From the NCBI RefSeq assembly GCF_001591405.1, contig NZ_BCUV01000006.1, forward strand, positions 806,001 to 870,000: a DNA stretch of 64,000 nt, read 5' to 3'. The translations under genes were made by a program, and so were the position numbers. The DNA comes from Janibacter terrae NBRC 107853. Lineage in GTDB: Bacteria > Actinomycetota > Actinomycetes > Actinomycetales > Dermatophilaceae. Numbering within the stretch: the stretch's first letter is position 1; each line of letters opens with the position of its first letter. A model generated the notes under the pieces. The model worked only from the letters and a program-made list of their open reading frames with translations. It was not told where the DNA came from and searched no databases. Shown piece by piece: positions 47,039 through 56,309 of the stretch.

Positions 47039-49120
47039 ATGCCGCGTCACCGTATCGCTGCCCTCCGAGGACTCCGGCGGAGGCGTCGGACCACCTGGCT
47101 CGCGATCGCGATCGTCCTTCTGCTCGCGCTCGTCGCGGCGGTCGCCTTGACCGTCGACCGGACCGACCAGCGGACCGGCATGGAGCCCACGAACGAGTGG
47201 CGAACACCACTGGACAGCGAGGCCCGGACCAAGACGAGCGCGGCGCTCGTCGTCGACGGTCGACCCAAGCTCGCGGCCGTCGTCTCGGGAGGGCCCGCAG
47301 AGCTCCAGGTGCTCGACGTCGAAACAGGAGAGGTGGACAGCGCGGTCGGCCTGCCGGGCATGGTGAGCGGCGAAGCCATCGCCGTGGGCGGAGACGGCCA
47401 CATCTACGTCGGAGGGGACTCCGGGCACGTCTTCCGGTACTCGCCCGGGTCGGCCACCGCGGATGATCTGGGCGCGGCCACTCCAGGCACGACCAACATC
47501 TTCGACATGTCCGTCGCACCGGACGGCTCGGTCTGGGGTGGCAGCTACCCGACGGGGGAGTTGTGGCACCTCGACCCGGCCTCGGGGAGGATCGACAACC
47601 TCGGGCAGGTCCGACCGGGAGCGACCTACGCCCGCAGCGTGACGGTCGACGGCCGCTACGCATACGTCGCGGTGGGCGCGACCCGCCCCGAGATCATCCG
47701 GGTCGACGTCCGTGACCCGGCCAGCAAGACACGGATCGCCCTGCCCGAGCCCTTGACCGCCGGGATCATCAGCGAGGTGCGGGTCCTGGGCAACTTCCTC
47801 GCCGTGCGGCTCCCGTCGGGCTCGACCGCGAACGGGACGACGCACCCCGCGCAGCGACGCCTGTACGACCTGCGTCGCGGGTCGTGGGACGTCCCGGCGA
47901 ATGTCACCGGGCAGTCCCCCTCCCCTGTCGACAGTCGCGGCGAGTTCCACTACGTCGCCGACGGCCAGCTGTGGGGGGTCAGCGCCACGACGGGCACGAA
48001 GCGCGCGATGGCCTCCGTCGGAGCAGCCGTCGGCCGGGATCGTCACATCGTCCACGGGGGCTTCGGCGACGACACGGCTGACTGGATGCTCACCTTCGTC
48101 CCGCAGTCCCAGGAGATCAAGGCGGTCAACCTCACGACCTTCGACCAGCGCACCCTCCCCGCTCGGCTGCAGCCTGTGCCGATGGCCATCAAGTCACTCT
48201 CGGCCGGGGACGACGGACGCGTCTTCGTCGGCGGGTTCGGCGGTGCGAGCCTGGCCATCGTCAATCTTCGTACCGGCGCGACGACCCACTTGCCGCGACG
48301 GCCGACGCCCCCCGGTCCGGGGACCATCGGGGAGATCGAGGGAACGATCGCGCACGGCCGCTACCAGTACCTCGGCTCCTACACCGGCGGCAAGATCTTC
48401 CGGTACGACCGCTCGCGGCCGTGGGTCGACGGGACGAATCCCCAGCTCATCGCGAGCCTCGGCTCCTCCCACGGCCAGGACCGACCCGTGGCATGGGCCA
48501 CGGCTGGACCACGGACCCTCTTCGGCACGATCCCCACGTACGGCGAGGTCGGAGGTGGTCTCGGGGTCATCCACTCCGACCAGGCCGACCCCACCTTCGT
48601 GCGCAACGTCGTCCCCGAGCAGTCCGTCGTCGCACTGACCGCCGTCGGCGACGTGGCCTACGGGGGCACCTCGCGTTGGGGAGGACTTGGTGCGCCCCCG
48701 TCCACCGGCGACGCCAAGGTCTTTGCCTATGACACACGGCTGGGTCGGAAGCTGTGGGAGGTCGCACCCGAACCGGGCGCCCAGTCGTTCGGCTCGATCG
48801 TCGCCGACGACTCGGGTCGGCTCTGGGTCGCCGGCTCAGGCACCCTCTACCAGCTGGATCGACGGACGGGGGCAACGCTCCGCAAGGTCACCGTGCACCC
48901 CCCTTCGCTGGCCGCGCGCCCCACCTACGCCTCCTCGGCACTGGTGGTCCACGAGGGCGCGATCTACTTCCAGTCGGGCGACAAGATCCACGCGGTCGAC
49001 CCGGACACCCTCGACGTGACGACGGTGGTCCCCTCCGGAGTGACCGCGCCCCGGTTGGCCGTCGTCGACCACCAGCTGGTCTACCCGGCCGGCACACGCC
49101 TGAAAACCGTCATGCTGTGA
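47039..49120 (+). CDS. Membrane-anchored beta-propeller protein
   Basis: 693 residues. A basic N-terminus and one transmembrane helix (about 20-38, WLAIAIVLLLALVAAVALTV) anchor an extracellular domain. The rest is repeated blades such as GGDGHIYVGGDSGHVFRYSPG, VAPDGSVWGGSYPTGELWHLDP and DDSGRLWVAGSGTLYQLDR, as in NHL/PQQ-like or SMP-30-like propellers. No catalytic site is evident. It resembles the propeller part of the protein at 53318-56281 block by block (for example VGGFGGASLAIVNLRTG versus VGGFGGPSLSIVDPADG). The setting suggests a role in polysaccharide assembly or cell-surface binding. Confidence 0.8.
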   Translation: MPRHRIAALRGLRRRRRTTWLAIAIVLLLALVAAVALTVDRTDQRTGMEPTNEWRTPLDSEARTKTSAALVVDGRPKLAAVVSGGPAELQVLDVETGEVDSAVGLPGMVSGEAIAVGGDGHIYVGGDSGHVFRYSPGSATADDLGAATPGTTNIFDMSVAPDGSVWGGSYPTGELWHLDPASGRIDNLGQVRPGATYARSVTVDGRYAYVAVGATRPEIIRVDVRDPASKTRIALPEPLTAGIISEVRVLGNFLAVRLPSGSTANGTTHPAQRRLYDLRRGSWDVPANVTGQSPSPVDSRGEFHYVADGQLWGVSATTGTKRAMASVGAAVGRDRHIVHGGFGDDTADWMLTFVPQSQEIKAVNLTTFDQRTLPARLQPVPMAIKSLSAGDDGRVFVGGFGGASLAIVNLRTGATTHLPRRPTPPGPGTIGEIEGTIAHGRYQYLGSYTGGKIFRYDRSRPWVDGTNPQLIASLGSSHGQDRPVAWATAGPRTLFGTIPTYGEVGGGLGVIHSDQADPTFVRNVVPEQSVVALTAVGDVAYGGTSRWGGLGAPPSTGDAKVFAYDTRLGRKLWEVAPEPGAQSFGSIVADDSGRLWVAGSGTLYQLDRRTGATLRKVTVHPPSLAARPTYASSALVVHEGAIYFQSGDKIHAVDPDTLDVTTVVPSGVTAPRLAVVDHQLVYPAGTRLKTVML

Positions 49121-49223
49121 CCGTCCTCAGCGCCCGTACGCTCCTGCGAGCCGCCGGCGACTCACAACATCTGCCACACTCGCCACAGGGGTTTGTGATC
49201 CTGTGCAGACGAAGGGAGGGGAC

Positions 49224-51083
49224 GTGGCACCAGCCATGCCTGCACGAGTCCGACGTCTGCGGCGCCACCGCCTCGTCGCCGCCGTGGCCGACACCCTCGT
49301 CTGGTCGGGAGCCGTCGGCGCAGCGACCGTCCTGCGGTATGACCTGGACCCCGCCCGCATCAGCCTCGACAACCTGGTCCTCGGGGCAGCGATCGCCTCG
49401 GCCGTCCACCTCGTGCTCGGGGTCGCCCTAGGCCCCTACCTCGTGCGGCACCAGGCGGGCTCCTTCGAAGAGGTCTACGCCCTGACCAAGCTCGGCCTGC
49501 TGGTCGGTGGGCTGCTCTTCGTCGCCAACTTCTTCTACGAACCCCTCCTGCTCCCCAGGTCGGTGCCCCTCACGGCGACGGCCATGGCCCTGATCGGCAT
49601 GTTCGGCGCCCGGTTCGTCATCCGCGCCATGGATGTCGACACGCCAGACCCCGACGCCCGGAGGGTCGTCGTCTTCGGCGCCGGCGAAGGGGGGCACCAG
49701 CTCATCCGCTCGATGCTGCGTGACCCGCAGGAGGGGCTGCTCCCGGTGGCCATCCTCGATGACGACCCGCGCAAGCGGCGCCTGCGCATCGACGGCGTGC
49801 GGGTACGAGGGCGACGTGCCGACCTCGAGACGGTCGCGGATCGGGTGGACGCCACCACCTTGGCGGTGGCGATCCCGAGCGCCGACTCGGACCTGATCCT
49901 CGACCTGCAGGACCGAGCGGCACGAGCCGGACTCGAGCTGCTCGTCCTCCCGTCCACCTCGGAGATCATCGGGCTGCGCGGCGCCCGCAGCCTGCGCAGC
50001 ATCGACCTGCGCGACCTCCTCGGCCGCCAACCGATCGAGCTGGACTCGGCAGCCATCGCCCGGACGGTCATGGGCCGGCGCGTGCTCGTCACCGGTGCCG
50101 GCGGTTCCATCGGCTCCGAGCTCTGCAGGCAGATCTCGCGGTACTCGCCCGCGAGTCTCGTGATGCTCGACCGCGACGAGACGGCGCTGCAGGGGACGCA
50201 GATGAGCCTGACCGGCCGTGGCCTCTTCGAGGGTGACGACGTCGTCCTCGCCGACATCCGGGACGTCGACCGGCTGTTCGAGGTCTTCGTCGAGCACGAA
50301 CCGCAGGTGGTCTTCCACGCCGCGGCGCTCAAGCACCTGTCGATCTTGGAGCGGACCCCGAGCGAGGCGTGGAAGACCAACGTGATCGGCACACTCAACG
50401 TCCTGGAGACAGCCAGGGCCCACGGCGTCGCCACTTTCGTCAACATCTCGACGGACAAGGCTGCCAACCCCCAGAGCATCCTGGGCTACAGCAAGCGGCT
50501 GACGGAGCGGCTGACCGCCGGGTTCGCGCGCAACTACGGCGGCACCTTCGTCAGTGTCCGTTTCGGCAACGTCCTGGGTTCCCGCGGATCGGTCGTGGGC
50601 ATCTTTTCCACCCAGATCGACCGCGGTGGACCGGTGACGGTGACCCACCCCGATGTCGAGCGGTACTTCATGCTGGTGGAAGAGGCCTGCCAGCTCGTGC
50701 TACAGGCCGCGGCAGTCGGCCAGCACGGCGATGTGATGGTGCTCGACATGGGCCGGCCGGCCAAGATCGCAGACGTCGCGCGGACCTTGATATCGCTGGC
50801 TGGACGCCCTGACACCGACATCGTCTACACGGGACTGCGGCCGGGCGAGAAGCTCCGGGAGGAGTTGTTCTCCGACGGAGAGACCATCCTGGGCTCGGGG
50901 CACCCCCGCGTGGCGCACGTCCCCGTCCACGCCATGACGACCCAGCAGATCGGCGGACTACGTGCCGCGTCCGAGGACGAGGCCATGGCTTGGATGGCGC
51001 AGGGTCGACCGCGTCAGGTCACCGAGGACGGATCCCGGCCTGTGCGGCCCGGCGCCCCAGCCGACCTCGACATCCGTCGGTGA
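49224..51083 (+). CDS. CapD/FlaA1/WbpM-type nucleotide-sugar 4,6-dehydratase
   Basis: 619 residues, long membrane-bound form. About four N-terminal helices (to residue 110), then a CoA-binding-like Rossmann domain (VVVFGAGEGGHQLIRSM), then an SDR domain with VLVTGAGGSIGSELCRQ, NISTDKAANPQSILGYSKR and PGEKLREELF. These enzymes act on UDP-GlcNAc or related sugars for capsule and glycan synthesis. I chose the GTG at 49224, with GGGAGG just upstream; the GTG at 49203 lacks a ribosome site. The stop overlaps the next gene's start (GTGA). Confidence 0.9.
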   Translation: MAPAMPARVRRLRRHRLVAAVADTLVWSGAVGAATVLRYDLDPARISLDNLVLGAAIASAVHLVLGVALGPYLVRHQAGSFEEVYALTKLGLLVGGLLFVANFFYEPLLLPRSVPLTATAMALIGMFGARFVIRAMDVDTPDPDARRVVVFGAGEGGHQLIRSMLRDPQEGLLPVAILDDDPRKRRLRIDGVRVRGRRADLETVADRVDATTLAVAIPSADSDLILDLQDRAARAGLELLVLPSTSEIIGLRGARSLRSIDLRDLLGRQPIELDSAAIARTVMGRRVLVTGAGGSIGSELCRQISRYSPASLVMLDRDETALQGTQMSLTGRGLFEGDDVVLADIRDVDRLFEVFVEHEPQVVFHAAALKHLSILERTPSEAWKTNVIGTLNVLETARAHGVATFVNISTDKAANPQSILGYSKRLTERLTAGFARNYGGTFVSVRFGNVLGSRGSVVGIFSTQIDRGGPVTVTHPDVERYFMLVEEACQLVLQAAAVGQHGDVMVLDMGRPAKIADVARTLISLAGRPDTDIVYTGLRPGEKLREELFSDGETILGSGHPRVAHVPVHAMTTQQIGGLRAASEDEAMAWMAQGRPRQVTEDGSRPVRPGAPADLDIRR

Positions 51084-52039
51084 GACCGACGAGTCGCACC
51101 TTCGTGCGGGTCACGACGACGACGGCGGTGGTCACGTGGGCTGCGGCCCCCGTGGTGCGTTCTGCGCTGAGGGCAGCGGACGTGCTAGACCGCCCCACTC
51201 ATCGTTCCTCTCACTCGCTGCCCGTGCCCCGCGGCGGAGGGGTCGCCTGCGCCCTCGGGGTCCTTGCCGGCGGAATACTCGCACGAAGAGAGGGCGGCGG
51301 TCTGACGGGACGCCAGGCCCTCGCGGTGGGGGTACTCACCACCACGGGTCTCGCGGACGACATCCACGGCCTACCAGCTGCCGTTCGTCTGGCTGTACAG
51401 GTCGCAGCAGGTTGGGGCGCCGGCCGTGGAGGCGCTGACGTGACCGGGGCCCTGGCATTCCCCGTGATCGTCAACGTCGTGAACTTCATGGACGGGATCA
51501 ACGGCATCACCGGCCTGACGGCCCTGGCGTGGGGGGTGACCGGTGCCGGCGGTGGCGCCCCGACGGTCGCCGCCCTCGTCGCCGGAGCAGCAGCCGGCTT
51601 CCTCCCCTGGAACCTCCCGGGCGGTCAGCTCTTCCTCGGCGACTCCGGCAGCTACCTCTTCGGCTCGCTCATCGGCTCAGGCGTGCTGTCGACGAGCAGT
51701 GCCCGCGAGGCCCAGCGGCTGCTCGTGCCGCTCCTGCCCTACCTGGCCGATGCCGGTCTCACCCTCTGCCGACGTCACCTGCACGGTGAGCCGCTCCTCG
51801 TGGCCCATCGCGAGCACGCCTACCAACGTCTGGTCCACGAGGCAGGTCTGAGCCACGCGCAGGTGGCTGCGGGCCACGCGGTCGTCGTCGCCGGCCTGGG
51901 TCTCGTGGCGCAGCGATGCAGCGCGCCCGTCGCCACGGCTACGGGGGTCGTCGTCGCGCTCGCATGGGCCTGCGCGCCCGTGATCGTCAAGCGGATCAGA
52001 CGAGATCCGCGCCGCTCACGGCAGCAGCTCGCGCACTGA
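51080..52039 (+). CDS. WecA/MraY-family polyprenyl-phosphate sugar transferase
   Basis: 319 residues with about 9-10 helices. Family motifs: TGLADDIHGL, NVVNFMDGINGITG, LFLGDSGSYLFG and HREHAYQRL. It should load a sugar-1-phosphate, probably the product of the CapD-type enzyme beside it, onto undecaprenyl phosphate to start the glycan. It is shorter than the chromosomal WecA-like protein at 9593-10729. The GTG start is coupled to the CapD gene. Its end overlaps the convergent SGNH-like gene by 24 bases. Confidence 0.88.
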   Translation: MRPTSRTFVRVTTTTAVVTWAAAPVVRSALRAADVLDRPTHRSSHSLPVPRGGGVACALGVLAGGILARREGGGLTGRQALAVGVLTTTGLADDIHGLPAAVRLAVQVAAGWGAGRGGADVTGALAFPVIVNVVNFMDGINGITGLTALAWGVTGAGGGAPTVAALVAGAAAGFLPWNLPGGQLFLGDSGSYLFGSLIGSGVLSTSSAREAQRLLVPLLPYLADAGLTLCRRHLHGEPLLVAHREHAYQRLVHEAGLSHAQVAAGHAVVVAGLGLVAQRCSAPVATATGVVVALAWACAPVIVKRIRRDPRRSRQQLAH

Positions 52040-53167
52040 CGAGTTACCGGGCCCGCTCTCGGTCTGCGTGCCGGTCTCGCTCGAGGCCGTCGACGACGTC
52101 TCGGTGGAGCTGGTCGTCGGTGACTCGGTGGGAGAGTCGGTCGTCGACGGTGGGATGTAGGTCGGCGAGACGTAGGTCGGCGGGACATAGGTCGGTGGGA
52201 TGTAGTTCGACGTGGGGGGAGACACCGGTGCCTCCGTCGACGGCACCGGACTCGTCGTGGTGGGCTCGGGTTCCACGGTCTCCGGGGTGGCCGTCGACGG
52301 GCTCTCGGTCGGGACGGCCGTGGTGCTCGTGGCGCTGGAGCTGTCCGTCGAGTCGGCCCCGAGCAGGGCGTCCACGACCGTCGTGGCCCACAGACTCGCT
52401 CCCGCCTCGGACAGGCCCGTCGGCAACCAGTCCGCCCGCAGCTCGGTCCCCGAGGCATCACGGAAGGCCTCGTCGACGTCGATGACGGGCACTTCTGCGC
52501 TCTTGGCCCAGGACCGCTGCTCACTGCGCACCAAGCCACCTGTCCCGTCCACGGGACGGGGAGGCACCACCAGGGCCAGGACGGCGTCCGGCGCCTGCTT
52601 CCGTGCGGCGGCGCGCAGGGCCTTCAGCCCCGGCCCGACATCCGCCTCGTCCTGCGGGGAGAAGCTGATGAGGACGACATCTGCGTCCTTCGGGATGAGG
52701 AACTGCGCTCGGTTGGCCGCGTAGGTGAGGCTGGCGGCCGCGACCGACCCGTTGCGCAGGGTGAGCTTCTTGCCGGAGCCAGAGGTGGTCTCGTCCAGGT
52801 AGCGCGTGGGGTCCGCGGGGTCCAGCTCGGAGTAGCGGACGGTGCGCTCGCGCTCTCCGGCGACATCGGCCATCTCCTGCACCCATCCCCCGTCCCCAAC
52901 CCCGGGCTGCGCTCCCAGGACGACCACGACCGGGTTGGGGCGATGCCGCACGACGCTAGCGGGGCTCGGACTCTTGGTCGTCGTGGAGGACGACGACTTC
53001 TCCGAGGTGGTCGAGGACTCGGAGGAGGTGCTGGACGACGAGGACAACGAGGGCGGACCCTCCACCCCCACGACCACGGCGAGCACGATGGCGAGGTTGA
53101 GGACCACGACCGCCACTCCTACGAGTACCCCGGACAGGCGTGCGCGTCTCACGACCGCCAGTATCAC
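52016..53167 (-). CDS. Secreted or membrane-anchored SGNH-like protein, active site altered
   Basis: 383 residues. One N-terminal transmembrane helix (about 12-34), a Ser/Thr-rich linker (40-70), a folded domain (about 75-265), and a long Pro/Thr/Ser-rich tail with PPTYVPPTYVSPTYIPP repeats. The domain resembles SGNH hydrolases such as those acting on cell-wall glycans, but block I reads VVLGAQPGVGDGG, without the GDS serine, and no DxxH is clear. So it may bind glycans rather than cleave them. The start is a GTG; another GTG at 53152 is possible. It is divergent from the second propeller gene. Confidence 0.65.
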   Translation of the reverse strand: MILAVVRRARLSGVLVGVAVVVLNLAIVLAVVVGVEGPPSLSSSSSTSSESSTTSEKSSSSTTTKSPSPASVVRHRPNPVVVVLGAQPGVGDGGWVQEMADVAGERERTVRYSELDPADPTRYLDETTSGSGKKLTLRNGSVAAASLTYAANRAQFLIPKDADVVLISFSPQDEADVGPGLKALRAAARKQAPDAVLALVVPPRPVDGTGGLVRSEQRSWAKSAEVPVIDVDEAFRDASGTELRADWLPTGLSEAGASLWATTVVDALLGADSTDSSSATSTTAVPTESPSTATPETVEPEPTTTSPVPSTEAPVSPPTSNYIPPTYVPPTYVSPTYIPPSTTDSPTESPTTSSTETSSTASSETGTQTESGPGNSSVRELLP

Positions 53168-53317
53168 CCATGCCCTTGTTCCGTGGGCAATCGCGGCGCG
53201 CTGACCTGCACCCCGCGCTGGGCTCTCGAATGGCAGACGACTGGTGCATCACCGACAATGGGACTGCCCTGTCCCGTCCACGGGGGGCCACCGTTCCCTT
53301 CCATCGGAGCAGCCCGT

Positions 53318-56281
53318 ATGAAGCGACTTCTGCATGCGCTCGCCCTCAGCGTCATGACGGGTGCTCTCGTGCTCTCCGTCGCAGTGCCGAGCGCGAGCGC
53401 CCTTGTACCGATCACTGCGGGTCCTGAGGCTTGGGGTCAGTTCGAGTCCACGGGGCTGACCCCGCAAGGATGGTCGACGAGCGCCCCCTCACCGAACCGC
53501 GTGGTGGTCTCCAGCAGCCGAGCGATCTCCGGATCACGTTCGCTCATGGTCGACGACACGTCCACCACTGCAGCCGCTTCCGCCACCCGACCGCGCTTCG
53601 GCGCCCACCCCCGTCGGACCTACTACGTCGCTGCCTACGCCTACCAGACCGGCGGAAGCCAGCTGATGCGTATCAACTGGTATGACGCCAACGCCAGGCT
53701 CATCGACCGCAGCCAGCGCGCCACCTCCGGGGCAACCATGGTGTGGCAGAGGGTCTCGATCGACGCAGTCGCCCCCGAAGGGGCTCGCTACGGCGAGCTG
53801 CAGATCACCTCGAGTGCGGCCGGTCGCGGCACTGTCTGGTGGGACGCGGTGACCCTGCTGACGCCCTTCGTCACGAACAGCGGGGCGGAGGCGACGCCGA
53901 CGTCCGACGAACCCGTCCCCGGGTGGACCATGACGACCAGTGGCGGAGCCAAGGCGAGCCGATCCACCACTCAGGCCCGACTCGGCAAATGGTCCCTGGA
54001 ACTCGACGACGCCACCACGACCGGCGCGGCACGGGCCACGAGCGACCTGGTCCCGGTCCAGCCGTCGGTCACCCACACGGTGCGCGCTTGGGTCTTCCCC
54101 GTACGTGGCACCTCGTCGCTCGCGGTGACATGGCACGACGCCGACAAGCGACCCCTGACCTCCGAGACGGTGTCCGGCAGCAAGCCCTCCGGCCGGTGGG
54201 GCCTGATCGCGACGAAGCTCGTCGCACCGACGAGCGCCCACTACGTCACGGTGCGACCGCAGACCTCGGTCGCCGGCACGGCGCACTCCTACTGGGACGC
54301 CTTCAGCGTGCTTCCCACGCCGGGCGCGCCCATCCCGGCCTTCACCACGACCAGCCTCGGCACGCCCGTGGACGGCGAGGCGCAGACCAAGACGAGTGAC
54401 ATCGTAGTGGTCGGCGGGCGACCGAAGCTGGCGACGATCGTCTCGGCCACCCCGGCGCAGCTGCAGCTCCTCGACATCCAGACCAACCGCGTCGAGACGA
54501 CGATCGACCTGCCCGGCATGAGCGCTGGCCAGGCGATCACCGCCGGCCAGGACGGCAAGATCTATCTCGGGGGCAACAGCGGCGCGCTCTATCGGTTCAC
54601 CCCCGGAGCAAGCGCGGTCGAGAACCTCGGACCCGTGACGGCCAACGCGCGGAACATCTTCGACCTCGACGTCGCCCCTGACGGGACCATCTACGGAGGC
54701 AGCTATCCCAAGGCGGAGCTGTGGCGAGTCGACCCCCGGACGGGCGCCAGTGCCTCGCTGGGGTCGGTCCGGTCCGGCGCCGAGTACGCACGCAGCGTGA
54801 CGGTCGACGACAAGCACGCCTACGTCGGAGTGGGCTCCACGAACCCCGAGATCGTCCGCGTCGACGTGGCGGCCCCGTCCAACAAGCTCAGCATCCCCCT
54901 GCCGACGCCCGTGACGAGCGGCAACATCACCGAGCTGGACCTGAGGGGTGGATTCCTCGCCGTCAGGACCCCGTCGGGCACCCAACCGGACGGCAGCAGC
55001 TACACGAGCGAACGGCGGCTGTACGACATCAGCCGCAGGAGCTGGTCCGTCCCAGCGGCCGTCACAGGGCAGTCCCCCTCACCGGTGGACAGCAAGGGCC
55101 GCTTCTACTACCTCAGCTACAAGCAGCTCTGGGCGGTCGACGCATGGACCGGCGTCAAGACCTCCCAAGACGCCACCACGATGCCGGTCGGGCGCGACCG
55201 GGACATCGCGCGAGCCACGTTCGGCGGGACTGCGGGCGAGTGGCTCACGAGCTACGACACCACGGCAGGCCGGCTGCACGCCATCGAGCTGGACACCTTC
55301 AAGGAGGTCTCCTACCCGATCGCCTTCTCCTCCGCACCCATGCAGATCAAGTCCCTGGATGAGGGTGTGGGCGGCACGGCGTACGTGGGCGGGTTCGGTG
55401 GCCCGAGCCTGTCCATCGTCGACCCGGCTGATGGGTCGAAGACCCAGTACCCGAAGACGTCCTACCTCTCCGGCAGCGCGGTCATCGGGGAGGTCGAGGG
55501 CTCCGTGGCCAGCGGTCACCACCAGTACCTCGGCACCTACACCGACGGTCGGATCTTCCGGCACGACCCGACGCAGCCGTGGTCCGACGGGACGAACCCG
55601 ACCCTGCTGACGACCCTCGGGCCCTCCCACGCACAGGACCGCCCCCTCGCCTGGGCCACCTCGAGCGGACGCACCTACTTCGGGACGGTGCCGAAGTACG
55701 GGCTGCGCGGGGGTGGCCTCGGGATCATCGACGGGGCGAGCTCGACGCCGCGATTCATCCGCAACATCGTGCCGGATCAGTCCGTCGTCAGCGTGGCCGC
55801 ATCCGGCGACGTCGTGTACGGCGGAACCTCCCGTTGGGGAGGCCTCGGCGCCGAACCAGCCGCCGGCGGCGCCAAGGTCTTCGCCTACGACGCCTCGTCC
55901 GACCGAAAGCTCTGGGAGGTGCAACCTCGGCCGGACGTCCAGTCCTTCGGCTCGATCATCGTGGGTCCTGAAGGAACGATCTGGACGGCGGACTCCGGGA
56001 CCCTCTTCGAGCTGGACCCGAAGACCGGCAAGACGCTGCGGACCCTCGTGGTCAACCCCGCGGCGCAGCCCGTCCAACACGCCTACCAGAACTCCGACCT
56101 GGCCAGCCATGGCGGGTACATCTACCTGCAGGCGCTCGACAAGGTGTACGCAGTCGACCCGGCGACGCTGCGGGTCGCGACGCCGGTGCCGGCAGGGGTC
56201 AGCACCCGCCGGATCGCGATCGTCGACAACTATCTCCTCCACCCCGTCGGCGCCAAGCTGATGCGGACGACGATCCGCTGA
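53318..56281 (+). CDS. Secreted protein with two carbohydrate-binding-like modules and a beta-propeller
   Basis: 987 residues. A clear signal peptide (MKRLLHALALSVMTGALVL, cleavage after PSASA). Two jelly-roll modules follow (about 30-175 and 178-335), each with GxxxSLxxDD-like and VWWDAVTLL/YWDAFSVLP ends, typical of CBM4/9-like folds. The C-terminal 640 residues match the propeller of the 47039-49120 protein. It is therefore a paralogue with an added glycan-binding region. The locus suggests a role in binding or export of the polysaccharide made here. A GGAG lies nine bases before the ATG. Confidence 0.8.
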   Translation: MKRLLHALALSVMTGALVLSVAVPSASALVPITAGPEAWGQFESTGLTPQGWSTSAPSPNRVVVSSSRAISGSRSLMVDDTSTTAAASATRPRFGAHPRRTYYVAAYAYQTGGSQLMRINWYDANARLIDRSQRATSGATMVWQRVSIDAVAPEGARYGELQITSSAAGRGTVWWDAVTLLTPFVTNSGAEATPTSDEPVPGWTMTTSGGAKASRSTTQARLGKWSLELDDATTTGAARATSDLVPVQPSVTHTVRAWVFPVRGTSSLAVTWHDADKRPLTSETVSGSKPSGRWGLIATKLVAPTSAHYVTVRPQTSVAGTAHSYWDAFSVLPTPGAPIPAFTTTSLGTPVDGEAQTKTSDIVVVGGRPKLATIVSATPAQLQLLDIQTNRVETTIDLPGMSAGQAITAGQDGKIYLGGNSGALYRFTPGASAVENLGPVTANARNIFDLDVAPDGTIYGGSYPKAELWRVDPRTGASASLGSVRSGAEYARSVTVDDKHAYVGVGSTNPEIVRVDVAAPSNKLSIPLPTPVTSGNITELDLRGGFLAVRTPSGTQPDGSSYTSERRLYDISRRSWSVPAAVTGQSPSPVDSKGRFYYLSYKQLWAVDAWTGVKTSQDATTMPVGRDRDIARATFGGTAGEWLTSYDTTAGRLHAIELDTFKEVSYPIAFSSAPMQIKSLDEGVGGTAYVGGFGGPSLSIVDPADGSKTQYPKTSYLSGSAVIGEVEGSVASGHHQYLGTYTDGRIFRHDPTQPWSDGTNPTLLTTLGPSHAQDRPLAWATSSGRTYFGTVPKYGLRGGGLGIIDGASSTPRFIRNIVPDQSVVSVAASGDVVYGGTSRWGGLGAEPAAGGAKVFAYDASSDRKLWEVQPRPDVQSFGSIIVGPEGTIWTADSGTLFELDPKTGKTLRTLVVNPAAQPVQHAYQNSDLASHGGYIYLQALDKVYAVDPATLRVATPVPAGVSTRRIAIVDNYLLHPVGAKLMRTTIR

Positions 56282-56309
56282 CCCTGTCGCGACACCGAGG
56301 AGATACGTT

